Below are positions 1 to 10,162 of a stretch of DNA of 64,000 nt, piece after piece. Below the pieces are notes generated by a model. The model had not been told where the DNA came from. It searched no databases and was given only the letters and a program-made list of their open reading frames with translations. The stretch comes from Prevotella sp. P6B1. Lineage in GTDB: Bacteria; Bacteroidota; Bacteroidia; Bacteroidales; Bacteroidaceae. The first letter of the stretch is position 1. Each line of letters opens with the position of its first letter. The DNA lies in assembly GCF_000702825.1 (NCBI RefSeq), contig NZ_JNKF01000014.1, positions 1 through 64,000 on the forward strand, written 5' to 3'. The position numbers and the translations under genes are program-made.

Positions 1-20
1 TTAAAGACCACCAAAATGAT

Positions 21-93
21 GCACCCGTAGCTCAGTTGGTAGAGCACCTGACTCTTAATCAGGGTGTCCAGAGTTCGAGCCTCTGCGGGTGTA
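21..93 (+). tRNA. tRNA-Lys (anticodon CTT)
   Basis: A complete cloverleaf can be folded. The acceptor arms GCACCCG and CGGGTGT pair with one G-U, followed by discriminator A. The D arm, the anticodon stem CCTGA/TCAGG with loop CTCTTAA, and a TTCGAGC T loop are all present. Anticodon CTT reads AAG lysine codons. CCA is not encoded. Confidence 0.95.
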
Positions 94-99
94 CAAAGA

Positions 100-132
100 A
101 AAGAGATAAGCATTGAGCTTATCTCTTTTTTC
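100..132 (+). terminator. Rho-independent terminator after tRNA-Lys
   Basis: A near-perfect stem of AAGAGATAAGC with GCTTATCTCTT around a 5-base loop runs straight into a T tract. It begins 7 bases after the tRNA and should end its transcript before the leftward DKNYY gene. Confidence 0.85.
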
Positions 133-154
133 GTTTTAGAAACATCTACTTCTG

Positions 155-787
155 CTATTCAAGTTTCCGGCCTTTATAATAATCGTTGAAGGCATCCTTG
201 GCATAGCCGTCGCCAGTATATTTAAATGTTGCTGCAGAAGCGCCTTTAACTTTCTTTCCAAAGTAATATACATTGAACGCATCCTTGGCATAACCACCTT
301 CCATCAACTTGAATGAAGTTGCTGAAGCATCAAGCTTTTTGCCATGATAAAACACGTTGAAGGCGTCCTTGGCGTAACCACCACCAACCTCCTGGAAAGA
401 TGATGCCGAAGCGTCAATCTTCTTGTCGCCATAGTACACGTTGAATTGTGATTTATAATAGCCATGGCGCCCTTGACCATGATCATACATATCACGGGTT
501 TCGCGAAAATGTGTGGTAGCACGATCTTTCAAACGGAACGTAGCTGGGTCGACATATTCGAGAATACGACCATTGAGATATACATTATCCCGATCCTTAG
601 CATAGCCGCGCCCCAAGTCCACAAAGCTATGAGCATCGGCATACTTCAGGGGCTCATGACCAAAATACACCTGACCATGGGAAACATCATATGTTTGTGC
701 CTGGATTGAGACACTCCACCCTATCAGTCCTATCACCATGAGTGACTTAAGAGACAGGCCAGCATTATTCAATTTTCTCATACGCAT
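155..787 (-). CDS. Exported DKNYY-repeat protein
   Basis: A 210-residue protein with an N-terminal hydrophobic signal segment ending near QAQ (residues about 15-31), so it is probably periplasmic or surface exposed. The rest holds about five repeats of roughly 28 residues built on GYAKDAFNVYYxGKKL followed by an ASAxSFK turn, which is the DKNYY pattern. The last repeat stops soon after the tyrosines. Function is unknown. The ATG overlaps the stop of the upstream nitroreductase (TAATG), which suggests translational coupling. A second in-frame ATG lies two codons later, and either could be used. Confidence 0.8.
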   Translation of the reverse strand: MRMRKLNNAGLSLKSLMVIGLIGWSVSIQAQTYDVSHGQVYFGHEPLKYADAHSFVDLGRGYAKDRDNVYLNGRILEYVDPATFRLKDRATTHFRETRDMYDHGQGRHGYYKSQFNVYYGDKKIDASASSFQEVGGGYAKDAFNVFYHGKKLDASATSFKLMEGGYAKDAFNVYYFGKKVKGASAATFKYTGDGYAKDAFNDYYKGRKLE

Positions 788-1284
788 TACTTACATATTT
801 CCGCAATCTCCTTACGTTTCTTCTCCTTAGGCTCGTCGGCAGCATAACCGATGGGAATCAGCACAGCAGGCTCCTCATTGTCGGCAAAGGTGAAGAGCTG
901 CTTACACTTCTCGGCATCGAAGTTGCACACCCAGCAAGTAGCAAGTCCCTGCTCTGTAGCAGCCAGACACAGATGCTCCACGGCAATGGCTATATCGATA
1001 TCGCCATGATGCTTACCGTCCTTGCGCACCCATTCCTCGTCGTGCAGGATGCTGCAGATAATGTACATCGGAGCAGAATTGAACCAATCGCGGCTATAGC
1101 ACTCCTGAAGCTTTGCCTTGTCAGCCTCATCCTTCACCACACGGAACATCCATGGCTGTTTGTTGACTGCCGAAGGGGCAAAGCGCACACACGCCATCAC
1201 ATAGTCCAGCTTCTCCTGTTCCACACTCTTCTCCTGATAGCTTCTACAGCTATATCTCTGCTTTACTAAATCTAAAAAACTCAT
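787..1284 (-). CDS. Nitroreductase family protein
   Basis: A 165-residue FMN-dependent nitroreductase-fold protein. The N-terminal RYSCRSY segment matches the usual R-x-S-x-R phosphate-binding region for FMN. APSAVNKQPW in the middle and a GLATCWVCNF segment near residue 120 are typical. These enzymes use NAD(P)H to reduce nitro compounds, quinones or flavins; the substrate cannot be told here. It is short, as many anaerobe homologues are. It is the penultimate gene of the leftward block that begins at gyrA. Confidence 0.85.
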   Translation of the reverse strand: MSFLDLVKQRYSCRSYQEKSVEQEKLDYVMACVRFAPSAVNKQPWMFRVVKDEADKAKLQECYSRDWFNSAPMYIICSILHDEEWVRKDGKHHGDIDIAIAVEHLCLAATEQGLATCWVCNFDAEKCKQLFTFADNEEPAVLIPIGYAADEPKEKKRKEIAEICK

Positions 1285-1294
1285 ATTCTTCTTT

Positions 1295-2227
1295 TTAAAT
1301 TTTGGTTTTGAAATATTCTATGGTCTTTGCCAGACCTTCGTCAAGCTTTACTTTTGGTTCCCAATCCAGCTTCTCCTTAGCCAACGAGATGTCGGGGCGA
1401 CGCTTCTTGGGGTCGTCAGATGGCAGGGGACGGAATATAATCTTGCTCTTTGAACCAGTCATCGCGATTACCTTCTCAGCCAGTTCCAACATGGTGAACT
1501 CGCCAGGATTACCGATATTCACCGGACCAAGGAAATCATCGTCACTGGCCATCATCCTGGTCATTCCATCTATCAGATCAGAGACATACTGGAACGAACG
1601 TGTCTGAGTGCCATCACCGTAGATGGTGATATCCTCACCACGCAGCGCCTGCATGATAAAGTTTGAAACAACCCGACCATCATTCGCGGCCATGCGTGGA
1701 CCATAGGTATTAAAGATGCGTATGACCTTGATGCGAACACCATGCAGACGATGATAATCGAAAAACATCGTCTCTGCACAACGCTTGCCTTCGTCATAAC
1801 ATGAACGAATACCTATCGTATTGACGTTTCCCCAATACGACTCTGGCTGAGGATGAACAGCAGGATCGCCATACACTTCGCTTGTTGAAGTCTGAAGTAT
1901 CTTACATTTCGTTCTACGAGCCAGTCCCAGCATGTGATAGGCGCCAAAGACAGATGTCTTGGTGGTCTGTATCGGGTCGTTCTGATAATAAACCGGTGAG
2001 GCGGGACATGCCAAATTGTAAATCTCATCGACCTCTGCCCAATACGGCTGACATACATCATGACGAACAATCTCAAAATTATGTTCGCCTAACAAATGCC
2101 AGACATTCTCTTTACTACCGGTATAAAAGTTGTCGAGACAAATCACGTCATTGCCCTCACTGACCAATTTTTCGCAAAGGTGGCTGCCTATAAAACCAGC
2201 TCCCCCTGTAACTAATATTCTTTTCAT
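1295..2227 (-). CDS. UDP-glucuronate decarboxylase (UDP-xylose synthase type)
   Basis: A 310-residue extended short-chain dehydrogenase. The NAD-binding glycine motif [10 protein letters not shown] is at residues 7-16 and the active-site YxxxK is seen as YDEGK near residue 143. The sequence around [10 protein letters not shown] and the [10 protein letters not shown] block is characteristic of UDP-glucuronate decarboxylases rather than GalE-type epimerases. The product, UDP-xylose, would feed surface glycan synthesis. It lies 10 bases upstream of the nitroreductase. A dTDP-glucose dehydratase role is the main alternative, and is less likely. Confidence 0.87.
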   Translation of the reverse strand: MKRILVTGGAGFIGSHLCEKLVSEGNDVICLDNFYTGSKENVWHLLGEHNFEIVRHDVCQPYWAEVDEIYNLACPASPVYYQNDPIQTTKTSVFGAYHMLGLARRTKCKILQTSTSEVYGDPAVHPQPESYWGNVNTIGIRSCYDEGKRCAETMFFDYHRLHGVRIKVIRIFNTYGPRMAANDGRVVSNFIMQALRGEDITIYGDGTQTRSFQYVSDLIDGMTRMMASDDDFLGPVNIGNPGEFTMLELAEKVIAMTGSKSKIIFRPLPSDDPKKRRPDISLAKEKLDWEPKVKLDEGLAKTIEYFKTKI

Positions 2228-2291
2228 GATTACATTGTTTGGTTATTATTGTAGATAGATAGTCCTTTTTTCCTATTTGGCAGACAGATAT

Positions 2292-3437
2292 TCATCGTCG
2301 CGTACCAGCACCTTCTCTATTATGCCAACATACATGATGTGCTGCAGCCTGGGCCATAGCCTCATAGGCTCGCTCGCTGGGATGCAAGTGGTCGCCACTA
2401 TCAAAACCGTCGGCAAATGCCTTAGGATTACTGTTACTACGCACAGCAGCATCGAAATCAATACATCCGTCAAAAACAGGTGACGTGCGTAACCACTCGT
2501 TAAACCGCTGTCGCATCATGTCGCGCTGTTCGTTATATGTACGCCAACCGTAGATAGGCAACAAGGTACCGCTCCATACTTTCAGTCCCATGGCCTTAGC
2601 AGGTTTTACATAGATATCCTCAACACCATGCTCCATCTCCTCTACTGTTGGCAGATCGCTCCAGGGGCGGAACGGATTGACATCCTCGCCCACAGGGTGG
2701 ATAATATCGTTGATGCCATGCTGGATGATGACATCTGACGCACCTGCCACATTCATCTCGATAGGAAAACGTGTGGCACCTTTCAAGCCGTAAGCCTGAT
2801 AGGTAATACAATCATACTGACGCAGGATGCGCGTGCCACTCACAGCACGGCGGATAATGGAAACATTGGAGCCAAGCGCCATCTCTGCCATATAATCAGG
2901 CCACGACTGCGCGGTGATAGAATCGCCATAGCATACTACAGCGTGATTATCGGGCGATGTGAGTACATCGATGGTATTCAGAAAGTAGAACCAGTTGGTA
3001 TGTCGTGTCAGATTGAGTGGCAACTCAGTTGCTTCGGCATAGTCGCCATAGGTGTAGAAGCCCTTTGATAACGGACCTGTAATGAGCGTGCCGCTATTCA
3101 TCTGCGTATAATCAGCCAGATAGAAGCTCACGTTGATGATGTCGCCCATATGGACAGCGTGACTGATGGCATCGCTCTCAGTCTCCTTTCCCGGCATCAA
3201 CGTCACTTGCGTTTCGCCACCGAAGGTGATAGGCGTATGCTCTACAAATACCTTCGAGAGAACCACGGGTTCTGTGCCTGTCAGGTTGGAAAAACGGAAA
3301 CGCAGCTGACTGCCGCCAAAGGGCATACGGATAGGATAACGCAGCGTAAGGTCCTTGGCATAGATGGCCTCCCCGCGGTTAGTGATAGAGGTAGCATTGC
3401 CCCAACAAGCCACCCATTTCTGTTCTTGATTCGTCAT
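2292..3437 (-). CDS. SGNH/GDSL-family hydrolase
   Basis: An SGNH hydrolase of about 381 residues, probably a carbohydrate esterase. Block I is CYGDSIT near residue 185, block III is QHGINDI near residue 245, and the catalytic Asp/His pair sits in DHLHPS near the C terminus. The N-terminal 150 residues form a beta-rich accessory domain common in these proteins. I chose the ATG at 3437, since a start 11 codons upstream would lie inside a terminator hairpin. No signal peptide is evident, so it may act in the cytoplasm. Confidence 0.8.
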   Translation of the reverse strand: MTNQEQKWVACWGNATSITNRGEAIYAKDLTLRYPIRMPFGGSQLRFRFSNLTGTEPVVLSKVFVEHTPITFGGETQVTLMPGKETESDAISHAVHMGDIINVSFYLADYTQMNSGTLITGPLSKGFYTYGDYAEATELPLNLTRHTNWFYFLNTIDVLTSPDNHAVVCYGDSITAQSWPDYMAEMALGSNVSIIRRAVSGTRILRQYDCITYQAYGLKGATRFPIEMNVAGASDVIIQHGINDIIHPVGEDVNPFRPWSDLPTVEEMEHGVEDIYVKPAKAMGLKVWSGTLLPIYGWRTYNEQRDMMRQRFNEWLRTSPVFDGCIDFDAAVRSNSNPKAFADGFDSGDHLHPSERAYEAMAQAAAHHVCWHNREGAGTRR

Positions 3438-3449
3438 GTATTGTTGTTT

Positions 3450-3485
3450 TGCAATAAAGAGGCCCGCCATTCATTGGCAGGCCTC
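3450..3485 (-). terminator. Hairpin terminator after the TPR gene
   Basis: On the minus strand GAGGCCTGCCA pairs with TGGCGGGCCTC around a short loop, followed by TTTATTG. It sits between the TPR gene and the SGNH gene. The T tract is weak, so it may attenuate rather than stop transcription. Confidence 0.6.
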
Positions 3486-3513
3486 ATCACGGTTTATCTA
3501 TATAAATCGTAGA

Positions 3514-4728
3514 TTAGTGCATATCCTGCTCAGCCTGCTTAGTCTCAGCAGCATTCTCGCCATAGTAGTTGTAGTAGGCATTGTAACGGTTGTAACCCCA
3601 CTTAGCCTGCAACATATCTGGATCGAGCTGCTTAGCCTTGTCGAACATATCGATAGCCTGCTTGTAGAGCTCCTTCTTCTTGGCAGCATCCTCGATATTC
3701 TGAGCCTCTACACTATAAGCAGTACCTGCATAGGTAGCGATGATAGCGTTGTCGGGCTTAACCTCGAAGGCCTTCTTCAGATAAGGGATAGCCTCAGATG
3801 CCTTGTTAGCCTGCAACAGAGCCAGACCCTTGTCGGCCAGAGCTACGAAGTTGTTAGGATCCTTTGCCAGTGCATCGTCGAGAATTTTGTTAGCCTCGGC
3901 GTCATTGCCCAAGCCCAGCAGTACATTGTACAGCTTCTCCATAACACCGTTCACCTTGTGCTCGGCATAAATACCCTTCAGGTTCTCGGCATACTTTACT
4001 GAATCGTCCTTTGTCTTCAGACCATCACCCAGAATCTCGAGTTTCAGGTTGAGGGCATTCTCATACTCCTCAGGATCCTTCATGGCTACATCAGCAAGCT
4101 CGAGGGCCTTAGCCATATCCTTATCCTGGTAAGCGAAGATTGCAGCAAAACGAGCTACCTGACCGAAGAAAGGCTTCTGTGCCTCGCGGTCCTGAGCCTT
4201 GAACATAGGTGCAGCATCGCTCTCGGTAAAGAGCTGCCAGTACTTACGAGCTGAAGCATTGTCCTTAGCAGTAAGGGCATCCTGACCAGCGTTAACCAGT
4301 GTGTTACGTGGAGCAAGCCACAGGCGCTGAGCGTTCTTAGAGGCAAACTTTGGAGCCACCTTACCCTTCTCGTTAGGCTTCTGATCGTACTTATCGCACT
4401 CAAGACCTGCAACGAGGGCATTGTATGCCATCTCTGACATCAGCTTGGTGTCAACGGGCTTCTCTTCCTTACCCATCTGCTTAGCCAGCTGGTTCTCGGT
4501 CTGAATGGTGCTCTGAGCGTCGAACTGAGCCATAGCCAGATCAACGAGCTTGTTGTATGCCTTAGCCTTCTCAGCATCGCTGGCGAGAGAGCCAAGATTG
4601 CTCTTTACAAGTGCTTCTGCTTCTGCATAGGTCTTTGCCTTGAGGATTGCCTTCAGGGCGTCACTGTCACCGGCAAATGCGGTAGCGCTTGCTACCATCA
4701 TTGCTGCCATTACAAATAATTTTTTCAT
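3514..4728 (-). CDS. Exported tetratricopeptide-repeat protein
   Basis: A 404-residue protein with a cleavable signal peptide (MKKLFVMAAMMVASATAFA). It is largely helical, with TPR-like units in the C-terminal half, for example ALAKDPNNFVALADKGLALL and AFEVKPDNAIIATYAG. It should lie in the periplasm as a scaffold. It is encoded 71 bases downstream of gyrA on the same strand. No enzymatic motif is visible. Such signal-peptide TPR proteins are common in Bacteroidales, but the partner is unknown. Confidence 0.75.
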   Translation of the reverse strand: MKKLFVMAAMMVASATAFAGDSDALKAILKAKTYAEAEALVKSNLGSLASDAEKAKAYNKLVDLAMAQFDAQSTIQTENQLAKQMGKEEKPVDTKLMSEMAYNALVAGLECDKYDQKPNEKGKVAPKFASKNAQRLWLAPRNTLVNAGQDALTAKDNASARKYWQLFTESDAAPMFKAQDREAQKPFFGQVARFAAIFAYQDKDMAKALELADVAMKDPEEYENALNLKLEILGDGLKTKDDSVKYAENLKGIYAEHKVNGVMEKLYNVLLGLGNDAEANKILDDALAKDPNNFVALADKGLALLQANKASEAIPYLKKAFEVKPDNAIIATYAGTAYSVEAQNIEDAAKKKELYKQAIDMFDKAKQLDPDMLQAKWGYNRYNAYYNYYGENAAETKQAEQDMH

Positions 4729-4799
4729 AAGCTTTAAAATTGGTTATACCATTAATATTGATTGATTTTACTCATTTGACGTATCAACTTTCTGATGGT

Positions 4800-7355
4800 T
4801 TAATCCTTTGTCTCGGGTGTAGTCTCAACGGTTCCCTCGACGGTACCCTCAGTAACAGCCTCATCAGCAATCTCAGCTTCCTCGATATCCTCGTCCTCAG
4901 CCTGAGAGTGCATCACCTTACATACAGAAGCGATTACATCATTTTTCTTTGTCAGGTTGATCAGGCGAACGCCCTGAGTAGCACGGCCCATCACACGAAC
5001 ATCGGCCACCTTCAGGCGGATCAATACACCACTCTTATTAATAATCATCAGATCGTTCTCATCGGTTACTACCTTGATAGCTACCAAGCGACCAGTCTTC
5101 TCGGTGATAGCGAGGGTCTTCACACCCTTGGCACCACGAGCAGTCTTACGGTAATCCTCTACCTCAGAACGCTTACCATAGCCATTCTCGCTGACAACCA
5201 TGATAGTCTCAGTATTAGGATCGTTCACACAAACCATACCTACAACTTCATCATCGCCACCATCGAGACGCATACCGATTACACCGGTAGAAACACGACC
5301 CATGGTACGTACATCATTCTCGTCGAAACGCACAGCACGACCATTACGGTTGGCCAACAGCAGTTCGTTATGACCATTGGTCAAGCGAACACCAACAACC
5401 TCATCGCCCTCGTTAATATTGATAGCAATCACACCATTGGCGCGTACATTCTTATATGCATCCAGACAGGTCTTCTTGATAATACCCTGCTTGGTTGCGA
5501 ATACAACGTAGTGCGACTTCAAGAACTCCTCGTCATTGAAGTTCTTGATACGCAGAACGGCATTAATAGAATCATCAGGATCGATGTTCAGCATATTCTG
5601 AACGGCACGGCCCTTTGAGTTCTTATCGCCCTCAGGTATCTCATAACACTTCTGCCAGTAGCAGCGACCCTTCTGGGTGAAGAACAGCAGAGTGTTATGC
5701 ATGGTGGCAGGATAGATATACTCTGTGAAGTCGTTGTCGCGATGACGGGCAGCCTTTGAACCCATACCACCACGACCCTGCTCGTGGAACTCAGACAGTG
5801 GTGTACGCTTGATGTAACCCATGTGCGAGATAGTAATTACAACAGGATCATCGGGATAGAAGTCCTCTGCATTGAACTCGTGATCGAATGGAATAATCTC
5901 TGTACGACGCTCGTCGCCATACTTCTCCTTCACCTCGAGCAGATCCTGTTTCATCACCTCCTTACAACGCTCAGGGTTATCCAATATCTCCTGCAACTCG
6001 GCGATGAGTTTCTGCAGGTCGTCGAACTCCTGGTGGAGCTGATCAACACGCAGACCTGTGAGCTGAGCCAGACGCATATCTACGATAGCCTTCGACTGAA
6101 GCTCATCCAGATTGAAGCGCTGCTCCAAGTTACGCTGAGCATCGGTTGGGGTCTTAGAGTTACGAATAATATGCACAACCTCATCGATATTGTTAACGGC
6201 AATAATCAAGCCCTCGAGGATATGTGCACGTTCCTGTGCCTTGCGCAGGTCGTACTTAGTGCGACGAATGGTCACATCGTGACGATGCTCAACGAAGTAC
6301 TTCACGCATTCCTTCAGTGAAAGCAGACGTGGACGGCCCTTTACCAGAGCGATGTTATTCACTGAGAATGAGCTCTGTAAGGCAGTCATCTTAAACAGCT
6401 TGTTCAACAGTACATTGGCATTGCAGTCGCGCTTACAGTCAACTACAATACGCATACCCTGACGACCTGACTCATCGTTTACATTAGCAACACCCTCAAT
6501 CTTGTGCTGGTTTGCCAAATCAGCGATATAAGCCACAAGGTCAGCCTTATTGACACCGTAAGGAATTTCTGTTACAACAATCTTATCATGCGTTTCGCCG
6601 CTTTCAATCTCAGCCTTGGCACGCATCACGATACGACCACGACCTGTCTCATAGGCATCCTTTACTCCCTGAAGACCATAGATATAAGCACCTGTTGGGA
6701 AGTCAGGACCAGGGATGAACTGCATCAGACCATCGGTATCGATATCAGGATTGTCGATATAAGCACAGCAACCATCAATCACCTCGCCCAAATTGTGGGT
6801 AGGCATATTGGTAGCCATACCTACAGCAATACCGTTACCACCGTTAACCAGCAGGTTAGGAATCTTGGTAGGCATCACAGTTGGTTCCTCGAGCGAGTCG
6901 TCGAAGTTAGGAGCCATATCAACGGTTTCCTTGTCCAGGTCGTCCATAATGTGCTCACCCATCTTTGAGAGTCGACACTCAGTGTAACGCATGGCAGCTG
7001 GTGAGTCACCATCAACCGAACCGAAGTTACCCTGACCGTCAACAAGGGTGTAACGCATGTTCCAATCCTGTGCCATACGAACCAAGGCACCATATACAGA
7101 AGAGTCGCCATGTGGGTGGTACTTACCAAGCACCTCACCTACCACGCGCGCACACTTCTTATAAGGCTGTGTAGATACGTTGTTGATGTTCATCATACCG
7201 TAGAGGATACGGCGGTGAACTGGCTTGAAGCCGTCGCGAACATCTGGAAGGGCACGTGCCACAATGACTGACATTGAGTAGTCGATGTAGCTCGATTTCA
7301 TCTCTTCTTCGATGTTGATCTTAATAATTCTGTCGTTGTCGAATGTTTGATCCAT
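4800..7355 (-). CDS. gyrA: DNA gyrase subunit A
   Basis: An 851-residue GyrA, the DNA-cleaving subunit that with GyrB introduces negative supercoils. The N-terminal breakage-reunion domain is complete, with catalytic Tyr124 in [10 protein letters not shown]. The C-terminal domain has the repeated blades and ends in an acidic tail. The quinolone-determining region reads GDSSVYG: Ser85 aligns with E. coli Ser83, but the residue aligned with Asp87 is Gly89 (see findings). A strong promoter lies about 90 bases upstream. Confidence 0.98.
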   Translation of the reverse strand: MDQTFDNDRIIKINIEEEMKSSYIDYSMSVIVARALPDVRDGFKPVHRRILYGMMNINNVSTQPYKKCARVVGEVLGKYHPHGDSSVYGALVRMAQDWNMRYTLVDGQGNFGSVDGDSPAAMRYTECRLSKMGEHIMDDLDKETVDMAPNFDDSLEEPTVMPTKIPNLLVNGGNGIAVGMATNMPTHNLGEVIDGCCAYIDNPDIDTDGLMQFIPGPDFPTGAYIYGLQGVKDAYETGRGRIVMRAKAEIESGETHDKIVVTEIPYGVNKADLVAYIADLANQHKIEGVANVNDESGRQGMRIVVDCKRDCNANVLLNKLFKMTALQSSFSVNNIALVKGRPRLLSLKECVKYFVEHRHDVTIRRTKYDLRKAQERAHILEGLIIAVNNIDEVVHIIRNSKTPTDAQRNLEQRFNLDELQSKAIVDMRLAQLTGLRVDQLHQEFDDLQKLIAELQEILDNPERCKEVMKQDLLEVKEKYGDERRTEIIPFDHEFNAEDFYPDDPVVITISHMGYIKRTPLSEFHEQGRGGMGSKAARHRDNDFTEYIYPATMHNTLLFFTQKGRCYWQKCYEIPEGDKNSKGRAVQNMLNIDPDDSINAVLRIKNFNDEEFLKSHYVVFATKQGIIKKTCLDAYKNVRANGVIAININEGDEVVGVRLTNGHNELLLANRNGRAVRFDENDVRTMGRVSTGVIGMRLDGGDDEVVGMVCVNDPNTETIMVVSENGYGKRSEVEDYRKTARGAKGVKTLAITEKTGRLVAIKVVTDENDLMIINKSGVLIRLKVADVRVMGRATQGVRLINLTKKNDVIASVCKVMHSQAEDEDIEEAEIADEAVTEGTVEGTVETTPETKD

Positions 7356-7443
7356 CTTTTTATTTTACTATTTAACTATATACTTTTTTGTCGTTTTCGC
7401 GTTTAAGGCCATTTTTAAGCCCGCTGACGCGTTTTTAACCGTG

Positions 7444-7475
7444 CAAAGGTAATTATTTTTTTGCGACCTACCAAA
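7444..7475 (-). promoter_or_regulatory. gyrA promoter, Bacteroidetes type
   Basis: On the minus strand TTTG (7475-7472) and TACCTTTG (7451-7444) are separated by 20 bases, a full match to the Bacteroidetes sigma-ABfr consensus. The expected 5' leader to the gyrA ATG is about 80 bases. Confidence 0.8.
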
Positions 7476-7539
7476 CCTTTTAAACTATTTTATGGGAAAA
7501 TATTTCGTTTTTGTGGCATGATGTTTGCAAGATTTGTTG

Positions 7540-7547
7540 TATCTTTG
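7540..7547 (+). promoter_or_regulatory. -7 element of the clpC promoter
   Basis: TATCTTTG matches the Bacteroidetes -7 consensus 49 bases before the clpC ATG. No TTTG stands at the right distance upstream, so the -33 box is weak. Confidence 0.55.
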
Positions 7548-7596
7548 CAAAAGATATAATTAAATTAGGTATAGAATAATAGACAGAAAGATTGAT

Positions 7597-10119
7597 ATGA
7601 CAACGCAATTTTCGCCAAGACTATCGGAAATATTAGCCTTCTCACGTGAGGAGGCTGCCCGACTTGCTAGTCGTTCCGTAGGTCCAGAGCACTTGTTACT
7701 GGGAATTCTCAGAAGCAAGGACGGACCAGTCATCGACTTGTTTAGCCGCCTGAACCTGGATATGCAATCGGTGAAAACTGAACTGGAAACAAGAGTCAGA
7801 CAAGACGAACTGACGGAATCCATTCATGCCACTGACCTGACACTGAACGAGCAAGCCAATAATGTATTGAAACTCGCCGTTCTTGAAGCCAGACTACAAA
7901 GAGCGGCTACTATTGAAGAGCAACATCTGTTGTTAGCTATCTTACACGACATGGCCAACAACGGTGCAAAGCAAGTATTAGAACAGTTCCATATGACATA
8001 CAATGAAACATCTGCCATGCTGTTTGCACCCAAAAACACCAATGTGAGCAATGGTATCGGACTTCCAGATGAAGAGGAGGAAGAGTATGAAACCACTGGT
8101 AGCAGCAAGGGCAGCAATAGTTCGAACGCCACTACCACCCAAAAGAGGCCAAACTCGAAAACGCCTGTGCTCGACAGCTTCGGAACGAATCTGACCAAGG
8201 CAGCTGCTGAAGGGCAGTTAGATCCCTGTGTAGGCCGCGAGCGCGAGATACAGCGTGTAATCGAGATTCTGGGTCGTCGTAAGAAGAACAACCCTATCCT
8301 GATTGGTGAACCTGGTGTTGGTAAGAGTGCCATCGTAGAAGGTTTAGCCCAACTCATTGAGAAACATCATACCAGTCCAATGCTGTTTGGCAAACGTATC
8401 TATACACTCGACATGACAGGTGTTGTAGCAGGTACTAAGTATCGCGGACAATTTGAGGAACGCCTGAAGGCCCTCATGAAAGAGCTCGAAGCCAATCCTG
8501 ACATCATTGTATTCATCGACGAGATACACACGATTATCGGTGCAGGATCTACACCAGGTTCGATGGATGCAGCAAACATCCTGAAACCTGCTCTGGCCCG
8601 TGGCACTATCCAGTGCATTGGTGCCACTACACTCGACGAATATCGCGAGAGTATCGAGAAAGATGGAGCATTAGAGCGCCGTTTCCAGAAGGTTCTGGTA
8701 GAACCTACTACTAACGAGGAAACACTACAGATTCTGCACAACATCAAGGATCGTTACGAGCAGCATCATCACGTCACCTATACAGACGAGGCGTTGGAAG
8801 CTTGTGTCAAATTGACAGACCGCTACGTCACCGACCGTTTTATGCCTGATAAGGCTATCGATGCGCTCGACGAGACCGGTTCGAAAGTTCACTTGGGCAA
8901 TGCACAGATTCCACCTGAGATCATTGAGAAGGAAAAAGAGATGGAAGAGGTGAAGGATAAGAAACAAGCTGCCGTAAAGAATCAGAATTACGAGTTAGCC
9001 GCAAGCTATCGTGACCGCCAACTGGCACTCGAAAAAGAATTGAAGGAACTCAACGAACGCTGGAGCAATGGCGAAGGAGAGGAACGTCAGGTTGTAGATG
9101 CCGACCAAGTAGCCGAAGTGGTGTCGATGATGACAGGAGTACCAGCTCAGCGTATGGCAGAACAAGAAGGTATCCGCCTGAAAGGCATGGCTGTAGAACT
9201 GAAGAATGCCGTGATTGCTCAGGATGCCGCTATCGACAAAATGGTCAAAGCCATCCAACGCAATCGCGTGGGATTGAAGGAACCCAACCACCCCATTGGC
9301 GTATTCATGTTCTTAGGTCCTACGGGTGTCGGCAAAACCTATCTCGCCAAGAAGTTGGCCGAGTTTATGTTTGGTAGCAGCGACGCCTTGATCCGTATCG
9401 ACATGAGCGAATATACCGAAAGCTTCAACACCTCGCGCTTGATTGGAGCACCTCCGGGATACGTAGGCTATGGCGAGGGTGGACAACTGACAGAGCGTGT
9501 ACGCCGTCACCCCTACTCTATAGTCTTACTCGACGAGATTGAGAAAGCACATTCAAACGTGTTCAACCTGTTATTGCAGGTGCTTGACGAAGGACGTATG
9601 ACAGATGGTAACGGACGATTGGTTGATTTCCGCAATACCGTTATCATTATGACCTCGAATGCAGGAACACGCCAGTTGAAAGACTTCGGCCGTGGAGTTG
9701 GTTTCGGTGTTACAAACAGTACAAGTCTGATGCTGAACGATAAGGACAAGCAGAATGCACGTGACATCGTGCAGAAAGCTCTCTCTAAGCAGTTCTCACC
9801 CGAATTCCTGAACCGTCTCGACGAGATTATCACCTTCGACCAGTTGGATCTGGATGCCATCAAGCGCATTATTGATGTCGAATTGAAGGGATTATATCAT
9901 CGCATCGAACAGATAGGTTATCATATTGACCTAAGCGACGAAGCCAAGGAGTTTGTTGCCGCCAAGGGATACGATGTACAGTTTGGTGCCCGACCGTTGA
10001 AACGAGCCATCCAGAACTATCTGGAAGATGGTATCAGCGATATTATCGTGAACGGCGATATCAAACCCGGCGATACGATACACATTACATTAAAAGAAAA
10101 TGAGTTAGCATTCAGCTAA
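7597..10119 (+). CDS. clpC: ClpC-type AAA+ chaperone, ATP-binding subunit of the Clp protease
   Basis: An 840-residue class I Clp/Hsp100 ATPase that unfolds substrates for ClpP. In order: paired Clp N repeats (about 1-140), an acidic and Ser/Thr-rich linker (158-195), AAA1 with Walker [10 protein letters not shown] near 237, a short middle region containing a UVR-like helix, and AAA2 with GPTGVGKT near 575. The size and short middle domain favour ClpC over the disaggregase ClpB. It is monocistronic, with its own terminator, and diverges from gyrA. Confidence 0.95.
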   Translation: MTTQFSPRLSEILAFSREEAARLASRSVGPEHLLLGILRSKDGPVIDLFSRLNLDMQSVKTELETRVRQDELTESIHATDLTLNEQANNVLKLAVLEARLQRAATIEEQHLLLAILHDMANNGAKQVLEQFHMTYNETSAMLFAPKNTNVSNGIGLPDEEEEEYETTGSSKGSNSSNATTTQKRPNSKTPVLDSFGTNLTKAAAEGQLDPCVGREREIQRVIEILGRRKKNNPILIGEPGVGKSAIVEGLAQLIEKHHTSPMLFGKRIYTLDMTGVVAGTKYRGQFEERLKALMKELEANPDIIVFIDEIHTIIGAGSTPGSMDAANILKPALARGTIQCIGATTLDEYRESIEKDGALERRFQKVLVEPTTNEETLQILHNIKDRYEQHHHVTYTDEALEACVKLTDRYVTDRFMPDKAIDALDETGSKVHLGNAQIPPEIIEKEKEMEEVKDKKQAAVKNQNYELAASYRDRQLALEKELKELNERWSNGEGEERQVVDADQVAEVVSMMTGVPAQRMAEQEGIRLKGMAVELKNAVIAQDAAIDKMVKAIQRNRVGLKEPNHPIGVFMFLGPTGVGKTYLAKKLAEFMFGSSDALIRIDMSEYTESFNTSRLIGAPPGYVGYGEGGQLTERVRRHPYSIVLLDEIEKAHSNVFNLLLQVLDEGRMTDGNGRLVDFRNTVIIMTSNAGTRQLKDFGRGVGFGVTNSTSLMLNDKDKQNARDIVQKALSKQFSPEFLNRLDEIITFDQLDLDAIKRIIDVELKGLYHRIEQIGYHIDLSDEAKEFVAAKGYDVQFGARPLKRAIQNYLEDGISDIIVNGDIKPGDTIHITLKENELAFS

Positions 10120-10133
10120 CTCATTTCTTTTTT
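10097..10133 (+). terminator. clpC terminator overlapping the stop codon
   Basis: AATGAGTTAGC and GCTAACTCATT form a stem with loop ATTCA, followed by a T-rich run. The clpC TAA lies inside the 3' arm, so the last coding bases double as terminator. Confidence 0.85.
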
Positions 10134-10162
10134 ATCGTGTTGATACTTGTCATTGCTTTCGC

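Noticed and set aside
3436..4002. 188-codon hydrophobic plus-strand frame near the TPR gene
   Set aside because: It starts in the SGNH gene and crosses a terminator; its Leu/Ile richness comes from reading the complement of Lys/Asp/Ala codons.
4740..5618. 292-codon plus-strand frame opposite gyrA
   Set aside because: Shadow of the gyrA coding sequence; no signal, domain or start context of its own.
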